NCBI RefSeq assembly: GCF_000007365.1
Contig: NC_004061.1
Location: 434,001-498,000 of the forward strand
Reading direction: 5' to 3'
Length of the DNA stretch: 64,000 bases
Source of the DNA: Buchnera aphidicola str. Sg (Schizaphis graminum)
GTDB taxonomy: Bacteria; Pseudomonadota; Gammaproteobacteria; Enterobacterales; Enterobacteriaceae
Part shown: piece by piece, positions 24,429 through 33,566 of the stretch
Layout of the letters: every line of letters starts with the position of its first letter
Numbering within the stretch: the first letter of the stretch is position 1
Position numbers and translations under genes: made by a program
Notes under the pieces: model-generated
Database searches by the model: none
The model's input: the letters and a program-made list of their open reading frames with translations, nothing else
What the model was told of the DNA's origin: nothing

Positions 24429-24629
24429 TTAATTTTTAATTGCATTATTTAAACGTTCAATTTCTAATATTAGTTGATTATTCCGTATTTGAAAATCTTC
24501 GTTTTTTTTTTTTTGAACTATAATTTTTTTATATATTTTAATATAGTCTAAAATACCATTTTTTCCAATCCAAAGAGAGCATTGCAACCAAAACAACAAA
24601 AACAGTAAAAATATTTTTAACATTTTCAT
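24429..24629 (-). CDS. ftsB: Cell division protein FtsB, shortened
   Basis: FtsB links FtsL and FtsQ in the divisome. It has 66 residues (E. coli 103). The membrane segment and WLQCSLWIGKNGILDY closely match E. coli, and a short coiled coil (about 37-63) follows. It stops at LNNAIKN, so the C-terminal periplasmic part that includes the FtsQ-binding region in E. coli is missing. The next codons downstream are AAA ACA ATA in the same frame and no homopolymer frameshift explains the loss, so the truncation looks real. Confidence 0.88.
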   Translation of the reverse strand: MKMLKIFLLFLLFWLQCSLWIGKNGILDYIKIYKKIIVQKKKNEDFQIRNNQLILEIERLNNAIKN

Positions 24630-24651
24630 ATATTACTCGAAATAGTTTTAT

Positions 24652-25287
24652 TTAAAATAAAAATGTTTCATCAATATTTGGAAAAGATATGATATTTTTA
24701 TCACATAATATGTGAATTAATTTTTTTGTATTATTTTTTAAAGATATTGTTTCATCTAAATGTAAATCTGGTTTTTCTGGAATTTCATATAAAGATTGAA
24801 TACCAGTCAAATCAGATATTTTACCAAGACGAGATTTTTGATATAATTTTTTAGGATCACGTTCTTCACATATATTTAATGGAGTATCAACGAAAACTTC
24901 CAAAAAATTTATTTTTCCTAACATTAAACGAATTTTTTTTCTTTGATTTCTATAAGGAGAAATAACTGAAACTAATACTATTATTCCTGCATCTATCATA
25001 AGTTTTGATACTTCTCCAATACGTCTAATATTTTCATTCCTATCTAAAATACTAAAACTTAAATCAGAACATAAACTAGATCTAATATTATCACCATCTA
25101 ATAGATAAGTATTAAAATTATTTTGAAAAAGTATTTCTTCTAAAGAATTAGCAATACTAGATTTTCCTGATCCTGATAATCCTGTAAACCATATTACTAT
25201 AGATTTATGACCATTTTTTTGCTCACGTTTAATACGTGTTACCGAATGTTTTTGCCAAATAATATTTTTTTTTGAATTATTATGCAT
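24652..25287 (-). CDS. cysC: Adenylylsulfate kinase
   Basis: Phosphorylates APS to PAPS in sulfate assimilation. It has 211 residues (E. coli 201). P-loop GLSGSGKS is at about 35-42; YLLDGDNIR, ISPYR and DPKKLYQKSR are conserved. No frameshift or stop is seen. Its upstream partners cysN and cysD and the downstream cysH are all broken, so there should be neither substrate nor use for product. It may survive only because too little time has passed, or have another role. Confidence 0.93.
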   Translation of the reverse strand: MHNNSKKNIIWQKHSVTRIKREQKNGHKSIVIWFTGLSGSGKSSIANSLEEILFQNNFNTYLLDGDNIRSSLCSDLSFSILDRNENIRRIGEVSKLMIDAGIIVLVSVISPYRNQRKKIRLMLGKINFLEVFVDTPLNICEERDPKKLYQKSRLGKISDLTGIQSLYEIPEKPDLHLDETISLKNNTKKLIHILCDKNIISFPNIDETFLF

Positions 25288-25309
25288 TTTTAATAAAGAA
25301 CCTTATGTT

Positions 25310-26727
25310 TTATTTTTTTATTTGCCAATATGGAAAATATTTTAATATTAAATTATACAGATCTGATTCGAAACCTTTTGTATTTTTATCAAAAATGATT
25401 TTTTCTTTTTTTTGAGTACCTTTCCGAATCATTCCAGCTCCTACTGTAATATTGCTTACAAGATCAATAAAAATTAAACTTCCTGTTATTTTATTTTCTT
25501 CGTAATCATCAAATATCATTTCTTCACTAAATATAATTTTCACCCGTCCAATACTATTTAATTTTAATATATTAGCTCTTTTCTTGATTAAAGTATTTAC
25601 GTCAATTTCAAATAAAATTTCTTTAATATAAATACGCGTTTTTTTCCAGATAATTTAATAATGTACGAATTACCTATTTCTAATACAGAATCTATCATCC
25701 AAACAACATCTATTATTGCTTCTTGAGAAGGTTTTAAAAAAGAATTGATGTTTACAAAAAAATCTCCACGATTAATATCTATTTCGTCATTTAAAACTAT
25801 TGTAATAGCTCCACCAACTTCTGCTGTTTCTAAATCTTGATCAAACTTTGCAATACGAGAGATACATGAGTTAATATTAATGGGCAATATTTTAATTTTC
25901 TGTCCAATATGAATTTTGCCAGAAAACAATGTACCAGAATAACCACGAAAATTTGAATTAGGACGATTAATATATTGTATTGGAAATCTTATTTCTTCAG
26001 AATTAACAGTATTTTCAATTTTTATAGTTTCTAAAAGATGAAGTAATGTAAATCCTTTATACCAATGCATAAATTTGCTTGTAAATACAATGTTTTCACC
26101 AATTAATGCTGATATAGGAATAAAAAAAATTTTTAAATCTTTAGAAATATTTTGAGAAAATAAAAGAAAATTTTTTTTATATTTTTAAATATTTCTTCTT
26201 TATATTTTACTAAGTCCATTTTATTTACTGCAACAATTAAATATTTAATTCTAAGTAGTGTGGAAATGCAACTATGTCTATAGGTTTGTTCTGATAATCC
26301 TTTTCTGGCATCTACTAATAAAATAGATAAATCGCATGTAGAAGCACCTGTAACCATATTCCGAGTATATTGCTCATGACCTGGTGTATCAGCAATAATA
26401 AATTTTCTTTTACTAGTAGTAAAATAACGATAAGCAACATCAATTGTAATACCTTGTTCACGTTCTAATTGAAGACCATCAACTATAAGTGCAAGATCTA
26501 TTTGTTTTCCTTGCGTTCCGTGATATTTACTATCGCTCTCTAAAGAAGATAACTGGTTTCATAAATTTGATTAGTATCATGTAATAAACGACCAATTAGA
26601 GTACTCTTTCCATCATCTACACTGCCACATGTTAAAAATTTTAAGAGAGTTTTTTCTCGTTTGAATGCAACCATTTTTGAAAGTTATCTTTTATATTAAG
26701 TTCTTTAGTGTTAATATTTGTATTCAT
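25310..26727 (-). pseudogene. cysN: Sulfate adenylyltransferase subunit 1 pseudogene, four frameshifts
   Basis: CysN is the GTPase subunit of ATP sulfurylase. The ATG is at 26727 (MNTNINTKEL). The G-motifs [15 protein letters not shown] and NKMD and the C-terminal GSLIFIDLVSNITVGAGMI are recognisable, but in different frames. Each of four breaks is repaired by adding one base: at 26652-26657 (six A in the sense strand), 26557-26559 (three A), 26171-26178 (eight A) and 25639-25645 (seven A). Between the breaks the protein remains similar to E. coli, so the decay is recent. It is 22 bases upstream of cysC and 18 bases downstream of cysD. Confidence 0.95.
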
Positions 26728-26745
26728 TTTAATCTCAATTTATTT

Positions 26746-27656
26746 TTAAAAGTAACCTTGTCTCTTTTTAAACTCCATTGAACTTCTTTGATTGTAATCA
26801 ATAGAGCGACCTATACGCTCACTTGTTTTAACTATTAATGTTTCTTTAATAATATCAGGAAGAGTAACAACTTGTGATTCAATGGCACTCGTTAAAGGCC
26901 AACAACCTAAAGTTCGGAATCGAACCATTTTTTTAGTTATCTTTTCTTTTGGTTTAATATTAATATGTTTATCATCAATTACTAACAAAGCACTATCTCT
27001 CTCTAAAACTGGACGTATAGAGGAAAAATAAAGAGGTACAATTTCTATTTCTTCCAAAAAAATATACTGCCAAATGTTTAATTCAGTCTAATTAGAGAGG
27101 GGAAAAAAACACGAATACTTTCTCCTTTATTAATTTGACCATTGTAATTCCACCATAATTCTGGACGTTGTTTTTTAGGATCCCACTGATGAAAGGAATG
27201 ACGAAAAGAATAAATTCGTTCTTTAGAACGTGATTTTTCTTCATCACGCCTAGCTCCAGCAAAAGCAACATCAAATTTATATTTATTTATCGCTTCTTTC
27301 AATGCTTCTGTTTTCATTATGTCAGTGTATTTAGAACTACTATTTTGAAATGGATTCACACCCAATAATTTTCCTTTAAGATTAGAATGAACAATTAATT
27401 CTATATTGAAAGATTTAGAAATATAATCTCTAAAGGAATACATTTCTTTAAATTTCCATCCAGTATCTATATATAATAATGGAAAAGGTAAATTGCCAGG
27501 ATAAAAAGATTTTCTCGCAAGATGAAGCATAACTGAAGAATCTTTTCCAATAGAATAAAGCATTACAGGATTTTCAAATTCAGCTATTACCTATCGCATT
27601 ATATAAATACTTTCTGATTCTAATTGACGTAAATAGGTTGTATTTTTTTTAAACAT
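26746..27656 (-). pseudogene. cysD: Sulfate adenylyltransferase subunit 2 pseudogene
   Basis: CysD carries the catalytic PP-loop of ATP sulfurylase. The ATG is at 27656. An in-frame TAG at 27591-27593 replaces the glutamate of REVAAEF in E. coli. A frameshift lies at the seven T of the sense strand (27103-27109), and a second TAG at 27088-27090 replaces the tryptophan of FPLSNWTE. Between these the protein is well kept: [29 protein letters not shown] and [11 protein letters not shown]. At least three independent lesions make it a true pseudogene. Confidence 0.95.
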
Positions 27657-27665
27657 ATTATCACC

Positions 27666-29086
27666 TTAAATTAAATGTATTATAAAAGAGATATTTTTTT
27701 TATTATTAAATACACTAGGGGTATTAAACCATTCTAATTTTTTATGTAAAAAAACAACTTTTCCAATAATTAATAAAGATAGGTTTATAGTAAATTTAAC
27801 TATTTTATCAAGTTCATCTAAACGTCCTATAATAACTTTTTGTTTTATAGTAGTACCTTTTCCAATAACAGCTATTGGTGTTGATTTAGAGCGACCATGT
27901 AAAATAAGATTTTGAGAAATATATGAAGCTTGTAAAGTTCCCATATATACAACTAAGGTATAAGAAGAATCACATAAAGTAGACCAATTATTTGATATAT
28001 CATTTGAACACTTATGACCTGTAATAAATATTACGCCTTTTGCATAGTCTCGATGTGTTAATGGTATACCCGCATATGCTGAAACACCAATCGCAAATGT
28101 GATACCTGGAACAACTTGAACACTAATACCTTCTTTTTTTGCTGCTTCTAATTCTTCACCGCCACGGCCGAAAACAAATGGATCTCCTACCTTTAAAGAA
28201 ATAACTTTTTTCCCTTTCTTTGCTAAAGATATTAATAATTAAATAATTTTATCTTGAGTAATATTTTTTTCACAAACAGTTTTACCAACGTAAATGCGTT
28301 TTGCATCTCGACGAATAAACTCTAAAATTTCTGAAGAAACTAAACGATCATATAGCACTACATCTGCTTCCTGTAATACCTTCAATGCTCTTAAAGTTAA
28401 GAGTCCACTATTTCCAGGACCAGCTCCAACCAAAATAATTTCTCCAGTTAATAGATCGGGTTTACGAATCATTTTTGTTAAGAATTTAACTGCTTTCTTT
28501 ATTTCCCCGTTGATTATATATTAAACAAAAATACTATTAAATAACTTTTCCCAAAAACGACGTCTTTCTAATAGCGTTTGAAATTTTTTTTAATTATAGA
28601 TCTCCAACTACCTGCAATTTTAGCAACATTACCTAATCTTACAGGAAGAATAGCTTCAATTTTTTCACGTAATAAACGCAATAAAACAGGTGCTATTCCT
28701 CCAGAAGAAATACCTATAATTATAGGAGATCGATCAATAATAGAGGGAAAAATAAAAGAACATTTCGATTGATCATCAACTACATTGACCAATTTGCAGG
28801 AATTGTTACATGTTTCAAATATTTTTTGATTTAACTGAATGTCATTAGTAGCAGCTATAACCAAAAAAAAATTATTTAAATCAGAGAAATGAAACTGCTT
28901 AGAAATCCAAAATATTTTTTTTTGATCTAGAAGTTTTTTAATTTCTAAAGATATATCTTTACTAAAAATACTAATTATAGCTCCTGAACGAAGTAATAAT
29001 GTAATCTTATTAAAAGCTACTTGTCCGGCACCAACTACCAATACATTTTTATATTTTAAATCTACGAAAATAGGAAGATAATTCAC
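27666..29086 (-). pseudogene. cysG: Siroheme synthase pseudogene
   Basis: CysG makes siroheme, the cofactor of sulfite reductase: an N-terminal dehydrogenase/ferrochelatase and a C-terminal uroporphyrinogen methyltransferase. The N-terminal domain is open from 29086 (NYLPIFVDLKYKNVLVVGAG, PSIIDRSP, SSGGIAPVL). A frameshift at eight A of the sense strand (28584-28591), a TAA at 28521-28523 and a TAA at 28239-28241 (where E. coli has Gln) break the second half. LVGAGPGNSGLLTLRA and FGRGGEELE are still readable. The conserved KGGDPF reads KVGDPF. Confidence 0.95.
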
Positions 29087-29186
29087 GTTTACCCTGTTTA
29101 AAAAAATAATAAAAAATTTATGTCAATTTTTGAAAATATTTAATTTTTTTATCTTTAAATACATAAAATTTTCAAAAGTATGCAAT

Positions 29187-29923
29187 TTAATCTTCATGTA
29201 AGCCACATTCACGTTTTAATCCAAAAAAAACGAGTTTCTTCTTCTAACATCATATCTTTTTTAAATTTTTTAGTAGTATGAACATCTCCTACAGATATAT
29301 AGCCTTCTTTTAATAAGGGATGATTATTTAAGTTATTTTCTTTTATATATTTATATATTTCATCATTAGACCAATCTAAAATTGGTAATACTTTGAAAAT
29401 TCCTTTCTGAATAGAAATATAGGGTAATGAACTTCGACTTTTAGATTGTTCACGACGTAATCCTGAAAACCATGTTTTTACTGATAATTTTTTAAAAGCT
29501 AAATTCATTGGTTCTACTTTGTTGATAGTGTTATATAAATTGATTCCTTCAATTCCTTGCTTCTATAATTTCCCATATCGAGCTTCTTGCCAAGATGAAG
29601 AGATAGATGATTGAAACACTTTTAAGTTTAAATTCCACTTCTTCACTAATATATCAATAAAATTATATATTTGAGGAAATAAATATCCAGTGTCAATCAA
29701 TATAATAGGAATATTAGGTTTTTGTTTTACTATAAGATGTAATAATAAAATGGATTGAATACCAAAACTAGATGACATGACATGTGTAAATGGTAAATTC
29801 TTTAATGCCCAAGATATGCGTTTTTCAGGAGAGTATCTAGATACTATCATGTTAAATTCAGATAACATTTCTTTTTTTTTTAGAATCTAACGAATTTATA
29901 TTTTCATAGTTAAATTGAAACAT
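29187..29923 (-). pseudogene. cysH: PAPS reductase pseudogene
   Basis: CysH reduces PAPS to sulfite with thioredoxin. From ATG 29923 the frame fails at ten A of the sense strand (29872-29881; nine would restore it), though an ATG at 29868 could start downstream. A TAG at 29563-29565 replaces the tryptophan in YGKLWEQ of E. coli. A run of eight T near the end (29223-29230; seven needed) removes the ECGLHE ending, which holds the catalytic cysteine. Intact blocks: [28 protein letters not shown] and [11 protein letters not shown]. Confidence 0.94.
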
Positions 29924-29935
29924 TTTTCATCACCA

Positions 29936-31638
29936 CTAATTCCAAAAGTCATAAATAGGATTAACAACTTTTTTTACAACATTCCTTCTAATAACAAAAT
30001 CTCCAAAATGTTCTTTTTTTTGACGTTCAATAGACCAAATTTTTATTAAAAAATCTAAATGAATTAATATTTCTTGTTCTGTAATATTTTCTTTGTATAT
30101 TTTAGGAATTCGACTTCCTATTCGATTTCCGCCAATGTATAAATTATATCGACCAAGAGATTTGCCAATTAAACCAATTTCAGCTAATAAAGATCTTCCA
30201 CAACCATTCGGGCATCCAGAAATACGTAAAATTATTATTTCTTTTTCAATGCCATATTTTAACATGATATTCTCTACTTTAGTAATAAAAAAAGACAAAA
30301 TACGTTCAGATTCAGCTATTGCTAATGGACAAGTAGGAAAAGAAACACAAGCCATCGAATTTTCACGTAAGGAACTTACTTTTTTTATTAATCCATGAGA
30401 TATAGCAATTTCTTCTATTTTTTTCTTATTTTTGTCTAATATTTCCGATATTACTATGTTTTGATTTGCTGTTAATCTAAAATTACCTGTGTGTAAATTA
30501 GCTATTTTTAATAAACCTGATTTTACTAATTGTTTATCATTATCATATATTCTTCCATTTTGAATAAAAACTGTTAAGCTCCAGTCATTATTAATGTTTT
30601 TTGTCCATCCAAATCTATCTCCTCGACTAATAAAATAATAAGGTTTTATAGTTTCGAAAGTCATATTAGCTCTTTTTTCTACTTCTTTTTTAAAAACACT
30701 TAATCCTACTTTTGCTATAGTGTACCTAGTTTTTGCATTTTTTCGATCAGTACGATTGCCCCAATCTCGTTGCGTTGTTACTATAGATTCAGCAACAGAT
30801 AAAGTTTTTTCAAGAGTAATATAACCTAACTCTACAGCAAGAAAAGGCCATGTATTTTTATTTCCATGATTGATAGATAAACCACCACCTATTAATACGT
30901 TAAATCCTACTATTTTATTATTTTTTGTAATCGCTATAAAATTCATATCGTTAGCATATAAATCTACATCATTATATGGCGGAACTACGACTGTAGTTTT
31001 AAATTTTCTTGGCAAATAAGTTTTGCCTAAAATTGGTTCTTGATCTGTAGTAGCAATTTTTTTCTGATTTAACCAGATTTCTGCATATGCTTTAGTTTGA
31101 GGTAATAAAAAATTTGAAATTTTTGAGACCATTCATAACATTGTTGATGAATTAAAGATTCCATAGGGTTAGATGTACAAAGAACGTTTCTATTAACATC
31201 ATTAGCTGTACCTAAGGAATCTAAACCTATTTTATTTAACATTTTATGAGCATCTTTTAATGTTTTCTTTAAAATTCCATGAAATTGAAAAGTTTGAAGA
31301 TTATTCAAACGAATTGTTCCATATAATGTATTTTTACTTGCAAAATGATCAATTTTCAACCATTTTTTAGCTTTAATAATTCCTCTAGGTAAACGACAAC
31401 GCAACATCATTGCATAACGGGGTTCTAATTTCTGTTCATTACGTTCTAAACGTAAATCTCGATCATCTTATTGATACATACCATGAAACCGAATTAGGGA
31501 AAAATTATCTCCAGTAAAACCATTAGTAATCTCATCTTTTAAATCGTCAATAATAGTGCCTCTAAGATAATTACTGTTTTCTTTAATTCGCTCTTCTTTA
31601 GTATTTTTTAAAAATACTTTTTTATAATCTTTTTTCAT
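29936..31638 (-). pseudogene. cysI: Sulfite reductase hemoprotein pseudogene
   Basis: CysI is the siroheme/4Fe-4S subunit of sulfite reductase. The ATG at 31638 overlaps the last base of the cysJ stop (TAATG). A TAA at 31468-31470 replaces the second Gln of HGMYQQDDRD. A one-base loss at 31120-31124 (five A where six are needed) splits [10 protein letters not shown]...TSNPMES from [13 protein letters not shown]. Downstream all is intact, including cluster-binding [10 protein letters not shown] and [10 protein letters not shown]. The number of lesions is small, but both precede the catalytic half. Confidence 0.95.
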
Positions 31639-33446
31639 TAGTATACATCTCTTTGATAACGTCTTGTTATTCTCAAGTTATTTAAAAACTCACTAGATTC
31701 TTCAATATCCATTGAACCATTCTTACTAAAAACATCTAACAATTCTTTTTCAACGTCTTTTGCCATTTTAGATGCATTACCACAAACGTAGATTTGTGCC
31801 CCTTGATTGACCCATTCCCATAATTCTTTTCCATTTTCTCTTATTTTATCTTGTACATATATTTTTTCCTTTTGATCTCGTGACCAAGCTAAACTCATTT
31901 TAGTAAGAAGTTTTTTTTTCAAATATTTTTGCCATTCTAATTGATATAAAAAATCTTCAGTAAAATTAGGATTACCAAAAAATATCCAATTTTTTCCTGT
32001 AGCTTTATCATTATCTCGTTGTTGTATAAAAGCACGAAATGGAGCGATACCAGTTCCTGATCCAATCATAATAATAGGTACATCTTTATTTTCAGGTAAA
32101 CGAAAATTACTCTTTTCTTCAACAAAAATTTTTACAGAATCATCAATTTTTAAAAATTGTGATAAATAACTAGAAGAACCTCCTAAATGTATAGTACCAG
32201 AAATTTGTTTCTTCACTACTCCGACTGTAATATGAACTTCATCATTCATTTCAGATTGAGATGAAGAAATAGAATATAATCTAGGTTTTAAAGGTCGTAA
32301 AATACTAATTAATTGTTGAGAAGACAGTTTTTTAGGATGATCATATATCATCTTTAACAAAGGTGTTTTTTTTACATAGTTGTTTAATTTTTTATTATCA
32401 GATATAATTTTTTTCAAAAATTTATTTTGTGTAACATCAGTATATTTTTGAATAATATGCTTAGTATTTGTAGTTAATTCAAAATTTTTTTTCAAAGCTT
32501 CAAAAATAGTAATTATTTTATCTTTAACTTTAACTTTATCAGATATTCTTATAGAAAGTAGTTTTAATATTTGTTTTATTAATTGACTACTATTTTGATA
32601 CCATACACCTAACGCATCACCAGGTGTATAAACAATATTTGAATTCGTTATATCTAACTCAATATGATGAACATCTTTAGTTGAATTTCGACCGGTAATT
32701 TTTTGATTTAATAAAACTGTAGCAACAGCAGGTTTATACTTTGTATAATTTAACTTATCAATAAAATTTTTTTTATCATTTTTTTTGAACACAGAACAAG
32801 TAGAAACATCTATTTTGTTTATAGCAAGTAACAACTCTTCTGACCATTGTATATAATTTGATTCATATTCAATATCTGAATCTAGTCTATGAAGTAAACT
32901 TTTTCCTCCTAATTCGCTGAATCTTTTATCAAAATCTTTTCCTGCTTGACAAAATAAATTATAAGAAACATCTCCTAATCCAAATACACTATAGTGTAAA
33001 TTCTCTAATCTCGGAGCTTTTTTTGACATAATAAATTTATAAAAAGATAGTGCTTCTTCTGGAGGTTCACCTTCTCCTTGAGTAGAAATAATTAGAATTA
33101 AAAACCTTTCATTTTTAATTTTTTTGAAATTATAATCAGCAGCATCAATTAAATTAGTTTTCTTATTTTCATTTTTTAAATATTTATTAAAACGTTTAGC
33201 AAGCTGTCTAGCATTTCCAGTTTGAGAAGCAGATATAATAGTAATTATTTTCTCTTCATTATCTTTTCGAAAAAATTCATTTTTTTCACATATTAATCGA
33301 GAAGGAGTTTGATTAGCTAAATTCCAAAAATAACCTGAAAGCCAAGCATATTGAATACTAGAACAATTTTTTTTAATTTTTTCTAAATTTTCTATTTTAT
33401 CTAAACTAAGGGGAAAAAAAATATTAAAGGGATTTTTATTTTTCAT
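31638..33446 (-). CDS. cysJ: Sulfite reductase flavoprotein
   Basis: Passes electrons from NADPH through FAD and FMN to CysI. It has 602 residues (E. coli 599) with no frameshift or stop. The flavodoxin domain has SASQTGNAR at about 72-80 and [12 protein letters not shown]; the FAD domain has [11 protein letters not shown]; the NADPH domain has [16 protein letters not shown]; the end RRYQRDVY matches E. coli. Its electron acceptor CysI and the siroheme maker CysG are broken. It may persist by chance or serve as a general flavin reductase. It is downstream of mutS on the same strand. Confidence 0.95.
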   Translation of the reverse strand: MKNKNPFNIFFPLSLDKIENLEKIKKNCSSIQYAWLSGYFWNLANQTPSRLICEKNEFFRKDNEEKIITIISASQTGNARQLAKRFNKYLKNENKKTNLIDAADYNFKKIKNERFLILIISTQGEGEPPEEALSFYKFIMSKKAPRLENLHYSVFGLGDVSYNLFCQAGKDFDKRFSELGGKSLLHRLDSDIEYESNYIQWSEELLLAINKIDVSTCSVFKKNDKKNFIDKLNYTKYKPAVATVLLNQKITGRNSTKDVHHIELDITNSNIVYTPGDALGVWYQNSSQLIKQILKLLSIRISDKVKVKDKIITIFEALKKNFELTTNTKHIIQKYTDVTQNKFLKKIISDNKKLNNYVKKTPLLKMIYDHPKKLSSQQLISILRPLKPRLYSISSSQSEMNDEVHITVGVVKKQISGTIHLGGSSSYLSQFLKIDDSVKIFVEEKSNFRLPENKDVPIIMIGSGTGIAPFRAFIQQRDNDKATGKNWIFFGNPNFTEDFLYQLEWQKYLKKKLLTKMSLAWSRDQKEKIYVQDKIRENGKELWEWVNQGAQIYVCGNASKMAKDVEKELLDVFSKNGSMDIEESSEFLNNLRITRRYQRDVY

Positions 33447-33566
33447 TACACTAAATGCCTAAAGTTTATTAGTTTTAAAAAACTAATATTATTAATTTAG
33501 TATAATTTACAGAAAATATTAATTTTTATCTACTAATAAGAAGTCAAAATTTTATAGAAAACTATT

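Noticed and set aside
33469..33492. Hairpin between mutS and cysJ as an operator
   Set aside because: A short A/T-only stem around AGTTTT/AAAACT; indistinguishable from chance at this base composition.
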